Assembly (NCBI RefSeq): GCF_002875945.1 | Contig: NZ_MCZK01000168.1 | Coordinates: 87,801 to 151,800 of the forward strand | Source: Vibrio lentus | GTDB taxonomy: Bacteria > Pseudomonadota > Gammaproteobacteria > Enterobacterales > Vibrionaceae | Direction of reading: 5' to 3' | Length of the DNA stretch: 64,000 nt | Part shown: positions 1-8,347 of the stretch, piece by piece | Layout of the letters: each line of letters opens with the position of its first letter | Position numbering within the stretch: the stretch's first letter is position 1 | Made by a program: the position numbers and the translations under genes | Notes under the pieces: model-generated | What the model was told of the DNA's origin: nothing | Seen by the model: only the letters and a program-made list of their open reading frames with translations | Databases searched by the model: none

Positions 1-45
1 TAACAATTGCTTCTGCTCATTTACTTATTCAAAGAGGGACAATAC

Positions 46-1689
46 ATGCGCCAACTTCTCAGTGGCTTATCGATAAAAATACAAATTCTTATTCCAGTAC
101 TCTTTTCCGTCGTATTACTTTTGACGGGTGTCATTATCGGTGGTGACAAACTGGAAAATGCTTTTAAAGATGTATCAACAGCAACGGATCAACTCATTCT
201 ACATAAAGAAGAACTTAGCGAAATCGTCGACAACAGCTACGGCATGCGCATCAAGGCCATCTACAGCCTGTTCAATGCTGATGATGTAAAGACGCTAGTA
301 GAAACGCTAAATCAAAAACGAGACCAGAATACTAGACTACTGAACTCGCTTGATACCGTACCAGGCATGCAAGATGAAGTAGCCGCAATGAGCAAAGCGA
401 TGAATCACTACGTCGACTTTTCTCGCACCACCATGCTTCCTCTATTAAGAGCAAAGCATGGCAATTCAACGCTATCTTCTGACTTTGATAACCGCTACCA
501 GATCGCAATTGACCAATACCGTCACGCGGGTAATGACATGGTGCAAGCAATCAACACGCTTTCTAAAAAGCTCAACCTGCTTGCAACTCAAGAAGTCGAC
601 ATCAATGGCCAACAACACACCAGCACACTGAATACGGCGACCATTGCTCTACTCGTGATTCTTTCAATCGCATTAATCATCAGTTGGACGCTTGCTGGCA
701 TCATTGTTAAGCCGCTTAGCAATATCCAAGAAACCATGCGTGAAGTAGCGAAAGGCAACCTGCTCGTTAAAGCTGAAGAGTATGGCGATAACGAGATCTC
801 ACGCCTTGCCCAAGACGTAAACAAGTCGGTTGAGCAATTGCGCGACACAGTAAGTTCACTTTCTCGAATCAGTATTGAAGTGGCGTCTGCATCAACAGAG
901 TTGGCGGCTGTGATGACACAATCAAGCGCTAACTCAGATCAAGAGAAGCAAGAGGTGGAGCAAGTTGCTTCTGCAGTAAATCAACTTGAGAGCACAGCAT
1001 CACACGTCAACGAGAATGCGGTACAAGCTGATTCAGCATCTAAGCAAGCAGACGAAATGGCAACACACAGCATGAGCTTGTTTAACGAGAGCAACCAAGC
1101 TAATGAGCAAATGGCGATTCAGCTTAGCGAAGCGGCAAACGTTGTAGGCACACTAAAAGAGCACTCGGAGCAAATAGGTAAAGTGATTGAGGTGATTCAA
1201 AGCATCTCCGAGCAAACTAACCTTCTAGCGCTTAATGCAGCAATTGAAGCCGCTCGTGCTGGTGAGAGTGGCCGTGGCTTCGCAGTGGTAGCCGATGAAG
1301 TTCGAATGCTGGCTGCTCGTACGCAAGATTCAACCAAAGAGATCCAAGCGATCATCGAAGGCTTGCAGGTTCAATCGGGCAACGCTAATGAGAGCATGAG
1401 CAGTTCACTGTCTATGTTAGAGCACAACCAAACGCTCTCGGGCGAGGTAAGTGCAGCCCTTTCGGGTATTGCTAACTCAGTAACCGACATGACTGAAATC
1501 AACACCCAAGTTGCCTCTGCCGCAGAAGAGCAAAGCCAAGTGACTGCAGACATCAACCGTAATATCTCAAACATCTACAGCCTAGTAAGCCAAAACGTAA
1601 CCGGCATTACCCAAGCCGCTGCAGCAAGCCATGAGCTATCTAATCTAGCCGAGCAGCAAAAGCAGCAGTTGGATTATTTTAAAGTCTAA
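46..1689 (+). CDS. Methyl-accepting chemotaxis protein
   Basis: Transmembrane chemoreceptor of 547 aa that signals to CheA/CheW. An N-terminal membrane segment (about residues 10-30) is followed by a periplasmic helical sensor of about 150 residues and a second membrane segment (about 195-220). Next come a HAMP domain and a long cytoplasmic signalling coiled coil. The conserved hairpin tip is plain (EQTNLLALNAAIEAARAGE, then GRGFAVVADEVR). The ligand cannot be told from the sensor sequence. An upstream in-frame TTG at 7 would add 13 residues, but the ATG at 46 has AGAGGG at 33-38 and starts a normal positively charged signal anchor, so I chose it. The gene stands alone. Its stop codon lies inside the first unit of a heptamer tandem repeat, and a hairpin terminator follows. 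Confidence 0.95.
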   Translation: MRQLLSGLSIKIQILIPVLFSVVLLLTGVIIGGDKLENAFKDVSTATDQLILHKEELSEIVDNSYGMRIKAIYSLFNADDVKTLVETLNQKRDQNTRLLNSLDTVPGMQDEVAAMSKAMNHYVDFSRTTMLPLLRAKHGNSTLSSDFDNRYQIAIDQYRHAGNDMVQAINTLSKKLNLLATQEVDINGQQHTSTLNTATIALLVILSIALIISWTLAGIIVKPLSNIQETMREVAKGNLLVKAEEYGDNEISRLAQDVNKSVEQLRDTVSSLSRISIEVASASTELAAVMTQSSANSDQEKQEVEQVASAVNQLESTASHVNENAVQADSASKQADEMATHSMSLFNESNQANEQMAIQLSEAANVVGTLKEHSEQIGKVIEVIQSISEQTNLLALNAAIEAARAGESGRGFAVVADEVRMLAARTQDSTKEIQAIIEGLQVQSGNANESMSSSLSMLEHNQTLSGEVSAALSGIANSVTDMTEINTQVASAAEEQSQVTADINRNISNIYSLVSQNVTGITQAAAASHELSNLAEQQKQQLDYFKV

Positions 1690-1746
1690 GGTTTAAGGTC
1701 TAAGGTCTAAGGTCTAAGGTCTAAGGTCTAAGGTCTAAGACTTAAG
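1684..1746. repeat. GTCTAAG heptamer tandem repeat
   Basis: Eight head-to-tail copies of GTCTAAG run from 1684 to 1739. The second copy has T for C, and a ninth degenerate unit ends near 1746. The array begins inside the last codons of the chemoreceptor gene, so the TAA stop is part of unit 1, and every later unit carries further TAA triplets. A related CTCTAAG array follows sstT at about 47433. Confidence 0.9.
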
Positions 1747-1773
1747 TTAAGACCTATATACCAAAACCTAAAT

Positions 1774-1802
1774 GGCCGTGGAAAACCACGGCCTTTCTAT
1801 TT
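1774..1802. terminator. Rho-independent terminator after the chemoreceptor gene
   Basis: Perfect 8-bp stem GGCCGTGG/CCACGGCC with an AAAA loop, followed on the plus strand by TTTCTATTT. It ends the chemoreceptor transcript. The minus-strand tail is poorer in T, but the hairpin may also serve the minus-strand operon ending at 1820. Confidence 0.8.
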
Positions 1803-1819
1803 ACGCATTAAAAACTAAA

Positions 1820-2377
1820 TCATTCTGCAACTAATAAGACGCTAAATTTATATTGTGCTGCGTTGTACTGGTAAACCTCACCATTAATCGAATCAAACGT
1901 CATCACGCTCTGACCATCACTCGCAGGAGTTGAACTCCATATATAAACGGCTAAGTTTCCAGCTTCAACGTTAAACGTATCACCAAACACCTTGTGACTT
2001 ATTGCTGGAGAATGGCAAGCCACTTCTTTTAATGACACTAACTCTTTGATGTTTGGCAAGCGCCACTCTTTTTCACCACCGAACTGATGCAATGCATGAC
2101 TGCCACTCTGATCATTGATTGATTCGACCATAGAGAGCGCACTCTGCCAATGGTAGGTTTCAGCTGGCCCACTACAAGCCAATGTCTTCGTATCCCAAGT
2201 TTTACCCAGTTGGCAACGCATCCAAGTTAGGCCCGTCAGTTCATCGCTAAACGTCCCATTATCATTCGCGACATAACGCGTGCTCGGCGCCGATTTTTCC
2301 ATATCTAAACTGCACTCTTGTGCCATTGCACCCGCAGAAAACAGAGCCATTAAAGTGATGGAGAGTAAATTTTTCAT
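1820..2377 (-). CDS. Secreted DUF1566 (Lcl C-terminal domain) protein
   Basis: Exported protein of 185 aa of unknown function. The first 20 residues form a signal peptide ending AMAQ. The rest is one DUF1566/Lcl_C-type domain with the family pattern GLTWMRC...W..A...WRLPNIKEL, then a WSS motif (IWSSTP). In Legionella the Lcl protein, which carries this domain, is an adhesin that binds glycosaminoglycans. Whether this protein binds anything similar is not known. It is the last gene of the five-gene minus-strand operon, starting 2 bp after the stop of the lipoprotein gene, so it is probably translationally coupled and surface- or periplasm-directed like its partners. Confidence 0.8.
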   Translation of the reverse strand: MKNLLSITLMALFSAGAMAQECSLDMEKSAPSTRYVANDNGTFSDELTGLTWMRCQLGKTWDTKTLACSGPAETYHWQSALSMVESINDQSGSHALHQFGGEKEWRLPNIKELVSLKEVACHSPAISHKVFGDTFNVEAGNLAVYIWSSTPASDGQSVMTFDSINGEVYQYNAAQYKFSVLLVAE

Positions 2378-2379
2378 AT

Positions 2380-3864
2380 CTATTGACCTTGTAGTGAAAC
2401 TAAACGAACTGGAAATTGGTACGAGTCATAATTATCTGAAGAATCAACATCACCTGAATAGATCTCTATTGAACCAACAACTCCTCTATCTGAGCCTTGT
2501 GTTCCAATCTCGTTATAATAGAAGCCACCTTCAACAGCGCCATTTGTGTATTGGCTATAAGTTATGGATTGAGTCCATACCGAGCCAGTGTAAGTTGTAT
2601 AATCAATACCAAGGGTTTGATATGGGAAGTACTTGTAAGTTAAGCCATAAACTTCACCGTCCGAGTTGGTTTCTGTCTCACCGAAGTCGAGTACGTTGTA
2701 GAATTCATGGAACGTTGGTAAGCGCCAATCTGACTTGCCGCATAAGTTCATTGCATTGATATGTTCAACGTAATCTTGAGTGGTACATATCGCGTCACCT
2801 TTCGTTTTACACGTCACTAATTCAACATCTTGATCGTAAGGCGTTACTATTCCGGGTAACTCAAGCGCTAATATGCGATCTTTATGTTGAATAGAGCTTT
2901 CATCATCCGTTTTCGACTCCCAAATCAAGCCACTACGTTGATCCAAAACACAAGACCACTCCGCTGCATCATCAGCAAGCACCTGGCCACTTGAATCTAA
3001 CTTTGCGAACTGGAAACCATTGCCGGTATTAGCATTCAGCTCTGTTTTATCAAAGCCATATTCAGCATCTTGACCTGGGAATGAACTCTGTGGTTCAACG
3101 ACATTTTGTGTGTCATCGATATCTGAGAAATAACGTAAAACACCCGTATCATTCAATGCTGTCGCAGCTTTTAGCTCTCCTTCGAGGAAATTTGCAAAAG
3201 CAGTAACTTGGTCATTATCTAGTACTCCACCCACATAATCGGCCGCACTCTTATCAAATTTCGCACTCAATTGAGCCAGCATAAACGCGCGATTAGAGTG
3301 CTTAAACGCCTTAATTGTTGATACGACATTTTGTTCCAGACTCGCGAGTTCAGACGCAGATAAATCGTCTTGAATATCGCCAGATATAGTGATGCCACTT
3401 TTCGCCAACTGCGCTTTTAATTTGTTGTTAGCTTCAGCTACCGTCAATCCGTCCGCGACATAACCCGCCAATAGTGAACTGATACCATTAATCTCATTCC
3501 CCGTATTTTTTTGAAGACCGGGAGCGGCAATATAAGCGTAAGAAGATGCAGAACCGCTCGTGCTATTGGCTGCAATCCCCGTATCCACCTGAGCTAACAA
3601 AGGAACCGATAAAATCGACTTCTTAGTACTAGTAAGACTAAATTCGCCATTCGCGTTAGCCGTCGAGCTTGGTTCTCCACTATCACACATGTAGTTTTGA
3701 TTTATGTCTGCACAGACCTTACTTTGTAAATCTACATTCTGTGCTGTCACTGTACCTGACACTGTATAGGTTGGTGCTGCTGATGCAGAGGTATCGGAAC
3801 CACCCGAACCACCGCAGCCAGCAAGAGCCAAAGAGATGGCCAAAATTGTCAATTGAGGTTTCAT
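2380..3864 (-). CDS. DUF1566-domain lipoprotein
   Basis: Lipoprotein of 494 aa. The N-terminus ends in the lipobox LALAGC, followed by a Gly/Ser linker (GGSGGSDTSAS), so it should be lipidated at Cys17. Residues about 33-75 look like a small beta domain with an acidic DINQNYMCD loop that could bind calcium. The middle is an alanine-rich helical region. The C-terminal third is a DUF1566/Lcl_C domain (GLIWES, WRLPTFHEF, VWTQS, FPVRLV). It lies 4 bp after the protease gene and 2 bp before a second DUF1566 gene. The position, co-transcribed with a TonB receptor and proteases, suggests a surface-exposed accessory or substrate-binding lipoprotein. That role is inference. Confidence 0.8.
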   Translation of the reverse strand: MKPQLTILAISLALAGCGGSGGSDTSASAAPTYTVSGTVTAQNVDLQSKVCADINQNYMCDSGEPSSTANANGEFSLTSTKKSILSVPLLAQVDTGIAANSTSGSASSYAYIAAPGLQKNTGNEINGISSLLAGYVADGLTVAEANNKLKAQLAKSGITISGDIQDDLSASELASLEQNVVSTIKAFKHSNRAFMLAQLSAKFDKSAADYVGGVLDNDQVTAFANFLEGELKAATALNDTGVLRYFSDIDDTQNVVEPQSSFPGQDAEYGFDKTELNANTGNGFQFAKLDSSGQVLADDAAEWSCVLDQRSGLIWESKTDDESSIQHKDRILALELPGIVTPYDQDVELVTCKTKGDAICTTQDYVEHINAMNLCGKSDWRLPTFHEFYNVLDFGETETNSDGEVYGLTYKYFPYQTLGIDYTTYTGSVWTQSITYSQYTNGAVEGGFYYNEIGTQGSDRGVVGSIEIYSGDVDSSDNYDSYQFPVRLVSLQGQ

Positions 3865-3868
3865 AGAG

Positions 3869-6196
3869 TTATCTTCTTGTTTTGTTTTTAAAGAGCCTTG
3901 CCGTTAGAGACAAGTAACGCGTACCAAATGACCTGCCGAACGAGAGCAAGGACATGAATAGAATTGATATGAGTGAAGCTGAACCACCAGAAGAGCCACT
4001 GGTAACTGTTGGTTCTTGTGGTGAAGTCGTTGTTTCTCCACATTCGTATTTCGAAATCGTGCCAAGCCCCCACCGTTTTAAGTGCCCAGTTTCATCATTT
4101 ACATAATCGGCAATTTCTAAACGCCAAGACCCGTTAATAGGCTCACCCTTAAACGAATCAAGAACCGAGTCATGCTTAAGTGTGAAGTAACCATCAAAGC
4201 CAGAAAATCGCGTCGATTTATGGTTAAGTAAATCAACTCGTGTTCCCTTCGGGGAAATAAGGGTCACCACTAAATCACTCAACCGAGGGTGATCGATATC
4301 TAAATACAGACCGAAATTTTCGTCTGCGGTCTGAGCCGTGCCATTTAGAGTGAAATTGAATGTTTTAAAGCCAACGATCGGCTGATTAGTTGAGCTAAAC
4401 CGGCTATCAGGAAGGTAACTGTTCACTTCTTTGATATCGGATTCGAGTACAGGTAAGCCATATACAAGAGACAAATCATGTTGCCAATTTTGTGATTTGA
4501 GGGCGTCGTTGTATCGGTAATCGACACTCGTATTCATCGCGACTGAAGAACCACACATCTCACCTGTCGGAAGTGTCGCTTCAATCGTTAGTTGGTTAAC
4601 CGGAGGACTAACAAACGACTTCATCAATCCTGAAATATTAATTTGGCCATCCACTTGAGCCTGTCTTAACGTCGGGTACAATTCCATCGTCAACGGCTTC
4701 TTTGGATCAACATAGCGGTCAAGAACCTCTACTTTAAATGGCTCAATGATCAATCCATGCACATCAAACTTTTGCTTCAATATTTCGGCATAATCTCGAT
4801 TCGGATACAGCTTTTGAGCCACAAACAGTGTGCTCTCAGCTAGGTCGTGCATTTTCAATCCACGACCCAACCCGTACATAGACTCGAGTATGATTGAATC
4901 AAACTCGTTAAAAGCGATCTCACCATACTGCTCAACTGAGGCTTTCAGAGCCTGGAATAAAGGCGTTGACCAAAGCTCATCACCTAGTTCACCAGCAACA
5001 CTTTCATGAGGGCGATATTCCGCTTGTCTAAAGTAACGTGCTCTTTGGTTCCATAGGCTACGAGTGGTATTTCTTACGCCAAAGTAACCATCCCAGTTAA
5101 AAACAGTATCTATCTCGAACTCTTGCCCGCGAGTCTGTGCATTTTCATATTGAGTACGAAAGCTAAAGCTGCCCGCCCAGTAGTCTCCAAACCCTTCGCC
5201 GATGGCACCTGTATGACCATAAGCCCAATCCTTTACTATGTGATAATGAATTCCGTGTCCAAGCTCATGCAGAATTACGTCACCATCTAATGCATCTGGA
5301 GAGCCACCGCCAATACCAAACAAAGCCGCTTTAGGGCCATAATAGTACGTCGAGTTATCTGCAGATAAGCCTCTGCCATCGAACTCAAGCGGGACATCAA
5401 ACAGATCAAAGCCCAAGCTACTGATATAGCTTAAGGACTGATCTAGATGGGTAAATACCATCAATTGAGGGAATCGCACATCTTGCCAATCCACATTTTG
5501 CAGCTCGTTCAGATCAGCAAACTTTGTGAGACCTTCAGCTGCGAGAAAATTTGAAGTGTCACGGTTCGTTGTCGCACCTGAGTCTGGATCAAGTGAATAC
5601 AAGGCTGTTGCATCAACCTGAGATACACGAGCATTGGTAAGGTAGATACCATCGCTGTGGTTCAATACCTCCACATCAGTTTGTACATAATGTGGAAGAC
5701 TCGGGTATTGGCTGACATCGGTTAATAAAGTTTCTGGTGGTGCAGCTCTGTCCATGGTTCTCAAATCTGGACTGAATACGTTCACATGCGTCGCAACAAC
5801 TTGACCACTGCTTAAGCTCGGCGCTCGCTCTGCTTCTAATAAACGAGGAACTTCCAGCTCAGCAGCCGTTGTCGGATTTCCGTTGAGTAACACGGTATTT
5901 TCTAAGCTTCTGAAAACGCGTGAAACCTGCTCGTCAGAGTTAGTGGAAAGAACCATGGACTTTTGTTGTTGGTACTCACCTTCTATCAATACATCGAAGT
6001 TGTAGTGGTGTCCCAATTTAGACTGTGTTTCATAGCGAAACCTTAACGTACCAACCTCAGGATAAGCTTCTTCTAAATAAGCCTTAGCTTCTTGCTGCGT
6101 TGTCACAACGGTGTTACCAATTGGGTAATCCCACTCGGCAGCACTGCTTGTTGCTGAAACCAACAACAAAGCGAGGTACAGAGGACTCTTTTTCAT
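3869..6196 (-). CDS. Secreted M36-like metalloprotease with P domain and GlyGly-CTERM-like tail
   Basis: Predicted zinc metalloprotease of 775 aa. It has a signal peptide (first ~19 residues), then an FTP-like propeptide region, then the catalytic core with HELGH at residues 310-314 and the third zinc ligand in GEGFGDY (Glu about 334). That spacing and the GEGF/W-D signature resemble fungalysin M36 more than thermolysin. A proprotein-convertase P domain follows (about 610-720: LDIDHPRLSDLVVTLISP...GSWRLEIAD). The C-terminus has a Ser/Gly-rich stretch (SGSSGGSAS), a hydrophobic segment and basic residues, resembling a GlyGly-CTERM sorting signal for rhombosortase and type II secretion, with an unusually long tail. 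It starts 9 bp after the TonB receptor gene stop. Confidence 0.85.
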   Translation of the reverse strand: MKKSPLYLALLLVSATSSAAEWDYPIGNTVVTTQQEAKAYLEEAYPEVGTLRFRYETQSKLGHHYNFDVLIEGEYQQQKSMVLSTNSDEQVSRVFRSLENTVLLNGNPTTAAELEVPRLLEAERAPSLSSGQVVATHVNVFSPDLRTMDRAAPPETLLTDVSQYPSLPHYVQTDVEVLNHSDGIYLTNARVSQVDATALYSLDPDSGATTNRDTSNFLAAEGLTKFADLNELQNVDWQDVRFPQLMVFTHLDQSLSYISSLGFDLFDVPLEFDGRGLSADNSTYYYGPKAALFGIGGGSPDALDGDVILHELGHGIHYHIVKDWAYGHTGAIGEGFGDYWAGSFSFRTQYENAQTRGQEFEIDTVFNWDGYFGVRNTTRSLWNQRARYFRQAEYRPHESVAGELGDELWSTPLFQALKASVEQYGEIAFNEFDSIILESMYGLGRGLKMHDLAESTLFVAQKLYPNRDYAEILKQKFDVHGLIIEPFKVEVLDRYVDPKKPLTMELYPTLRQAQVDGQINISGLMKSFVSPPVNQLTIEATLPTGEMCGSSVAMNTSVDYRYNDALKSQNWQHDLSLVYGLPVLESDIKEVNSYLPDSRFSSTNQPIVGFKTFNFTLNGTAQTADENFGLYLDIDHPRLSDLVVTLISPKGTRVDLLNHKSTRFSGFDGYFTLKHDSVLDSFKGEPINGSWRLEIADYVNDETGHLKRWGLGTISKYECGETTTSPQEPTVTSGSSGGSASLISILFMSLLSFGRSFGTRYLSLTARLFKNKTRR

Positions 6197-6205
6197 ATGT
6201 CCTCC

Positions 6206-8347
6206 TTAAAACGCATACTTGGCGTTAACGGTGAAGTATCGGCCAGGTTCTGTGGAGTAGATTTTATTGCTGTTCGCAATACCCGCAACGTCTTGGTATC
6301 GGATGTATTCTTTGTCGAATAGGTTCATCACATTGGCGCTGACGTCCAAGCCAAAGCTCCAAGAGTAACTTACTCCTAAGTCGACACTCGCCCAGCCAGA
6401 GGTGGTCGCACAGTCAGTAACGATACCTAAATCATCTTCACATTGAGGGACGTTATCCATCGCTTGCGCCCAATTAACCTGCGCATAAGCGGAGAAGGCT
6501 TTATCGTCATAAGTCACCTCGGCATTGCCTTCCCAAGGTGTTAGCGTACGAACTTTTTCTCCATCCTCATCTTCTCCATCAACGTAACCGACTTTAGTAC
6601 TCACGCTCCAAAAATCGCTTAAACGGTGTGCGACAGAAGCTTCAATACCATATGTCTCGACTCCATTTACGTTTTGATACTGCTTGTAGTAGTTACCTGT
6701 ATTTGGATCCGGCACAAATGTGACCTGTTTAACGTCGATAAAATTATCGAACTTCTGATAGAAAACGGCCGCATATAGCTGTGTTTGTCCATTATCAAAC
6801 TTACTGCCTAATTCAAACGAATCACTGGTTTCGGCCTCTAGGTCCATATTAGGCACAATGACAAATGGGGTAATTGGGACAAAATCATGGTTCTGATAAC
6901 CATAAATTTTGTCATAGCCCGGTGCTCTAAAGCCGTGGTTGTACGAAAGATATGTATTTAGCGAATCTGTTAACTGATAACTCACCGATAAACTAGGAGA
7001 AAACTCACTCGAATTTTGTTCCTTCACTTCGTAGCCATTGATTGTGCTCTGTGACTCAGGTTTCAACTGGTGTAAATCAAAACGGGCACCTGCCGTCACA
7101 GTCCAATGGTCAATTTCAATCGCGTCACGAATAAAAGCAGCAAAATTGTACGAGCGGGCGGGAGCAAAAGGGACATCCGCGTTAAGTGACACTCCGTTCC
7201 AGTCTAAAACAGACGATTGACTTGGACGCTCATGGAGGTTGGTTTCCATATTCACACCATATGACAAGGTATGGCTCATGTTTTGATGTTGGAAGGCACT
7301 AATAAAATCAGCGTTTGCACCAAGAAGCTGATCCGTAAAACCACGAACATCAATCGTTCTGCGTAACTCGGAAACGTTGTTGTTGGTTCGAGACATCAAA
7401 CGATTAGTGGTATCTTCATTAGTCATATCACGCCAATAAATCTTGGCATCTAATTCCTCAAACCAAGTATTGGCAGGTAGGTACTCAAACCCCGCATACG
7501 CAGAAAACGTCTCGGTATAAGACTGTTGGTCAAAATCTTCAGTGTCCCATTTTCCGTCTTTTTGGATCTTAGAGGATCCTTCTTTTCGACTTAGATTATC
7601 TTTGTAGTACTCAACATTACCTTTGAGCATCAAGGAATCACTTGACCAATAATTTAGAGTGTAACCACCACCGACGCCATCTATCTCCCGGTTATAAAGG
7701 TCCTCATCAAAGTTACGTGTTTCTTCACCTTCCCAATAAGAAAGATTGACTAAGCTTTCGAATTTACCTGAACGGAAAGCAAGGTTTGTCGCACCTTTGT
7801 ATTTATTACTGATACCGGTATAGGTTGCAGAGACGTCGCTGTAGAAGTTTTTATCTCCGAGGTAATCTCCTGGCTTTTTCGTCCTAACCACCACGACGCC
7901 ACCGATAGCGCCTGAACCGTAGACGGATGAACTTGCCCCTTTTATAACCTCAATACTTTCCAAGTTAGACATATCAAACGAGTTACGCCCTACCTTGTCA
8001 TTGATGTCGTTGGCGCCAAAGCCATCAGCAGACTTTATTCCGTCTTTCACAATCAAAATCCGGTTGCCTGTCATCCCACGGATCGTAATGTTTTGAGGTC
8101 GACCAGCTCCCCCAGAAACACTGACACCAGGCTCACTCTTTATTGCATCATAAAGCTCCGTTGCGCCTTTTCTTTCTAGATCTTCACCAGTAATCACGGC
8201 AACTGAGCCCGCGACTTCAGATAGTGGTTGTTCTATTTTATTGGCTGTTACAATCACTTCTTCAAAGTGATAAACCTCAGATTCAGCGTGCACGAGGTTG
8301 GCAGCAAGTACACTCAGTACTGCCGCTGATAGGGGGGAAAGCTTCAT
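6206..8347 (-). CDS. TonB-dependent outer-membrane receptor, probable haem/haemoprotein receptor
   Basis: Receptor of 713 aa. It has a signal peptide (to about residue 21), a TonB box (EEVIVTA), a plug domain with RGMTGNRILIVKDG and LESIEVIKGASSSVYGSGA, and a 22-strand-type barrel ending in an aromatic C-terminus (NAKYAF). A FRAP motif (473-476) is followed by a PNMDL segment (499-503) with His487 between them. This is the arrangement known from haem/haemoglobin receptors such as HemR and HutA, where FRAP, NPNL and the intervening His matter for haem use. The gene abuts the upstream oligopeptidase gene (the stop at 8348 touches the start at 8347), so the two are surely co-transcribed from the Fur-box promoter. 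The haem ligand is inferred from motif and context. Transferrin-like or siderophore ligands remain possible. Confidence 0.88.
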   Translation of the reverse strand: MKLSPLSAAVLSVLAANLVHAESEVYHFEEVIVTANKIEQPLSEVAGSVAVITGEDLERKGATELYDAIKSEPGVSVSGGAGRPQNITIRGMTGNRILIVKDGIKSADGFGANDINDKVGRNSFDMSNLESIEVIKGASSSVYGSGAIGGVVVVRTKKPGDYLGDKNFYSDVSATYTGISNKYKGATNLAFRSGKFESLVNLSYWEGEETRNFDEDLYNREIDGVGGGYTLNYWSSDSLMLKGNVEYYKDNLSRKEGSSKIQKDGKWDTEDFDQQSYTETFSAYAGFEYLPANTWFEELDAKIYWRDMTNEDTTNRLMSRTNNNVSELRRTIDVRGFTDQLLGANADFISAFQHQNMSHTLSYGVNMETNLHERPSQSSVLDWNGVSLNADVPFAPARSYNFAAFIRDAIEIDHWTVTAGARFDLHQLKPESQSTINGYEVKEQNSSEFSPSLSVSYQLTDSLNTYLSYNHGFRAPGYDKIYGYQNHDFVPITPFVIVPNMDLEAETSDSFELGSKFDNGQTQLYAAVFYQKFDNFIDVKQVTFVPDPNTGNYYKQYQNVNGVETYGIEASVAHRLSDFWSVSTKVGYVDGEDEDGEKVRTLTPWEGNAEVTYDDKAFSAYAQVNWAQAMDNVPQCEDDLGIVTDCATTSGWASVDLGVSYSWSFGLDVSANVMNLFDKEYIRYQDVAGIANSNKIYSTEPGRYFTVNAKYAF

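Noticed and set aside
2280..2759. 159-codon plus-strand frame opposite the two DUF1566 genes.
   Set aside because: It is antisense to two recognisable exported proteins and has no domain.
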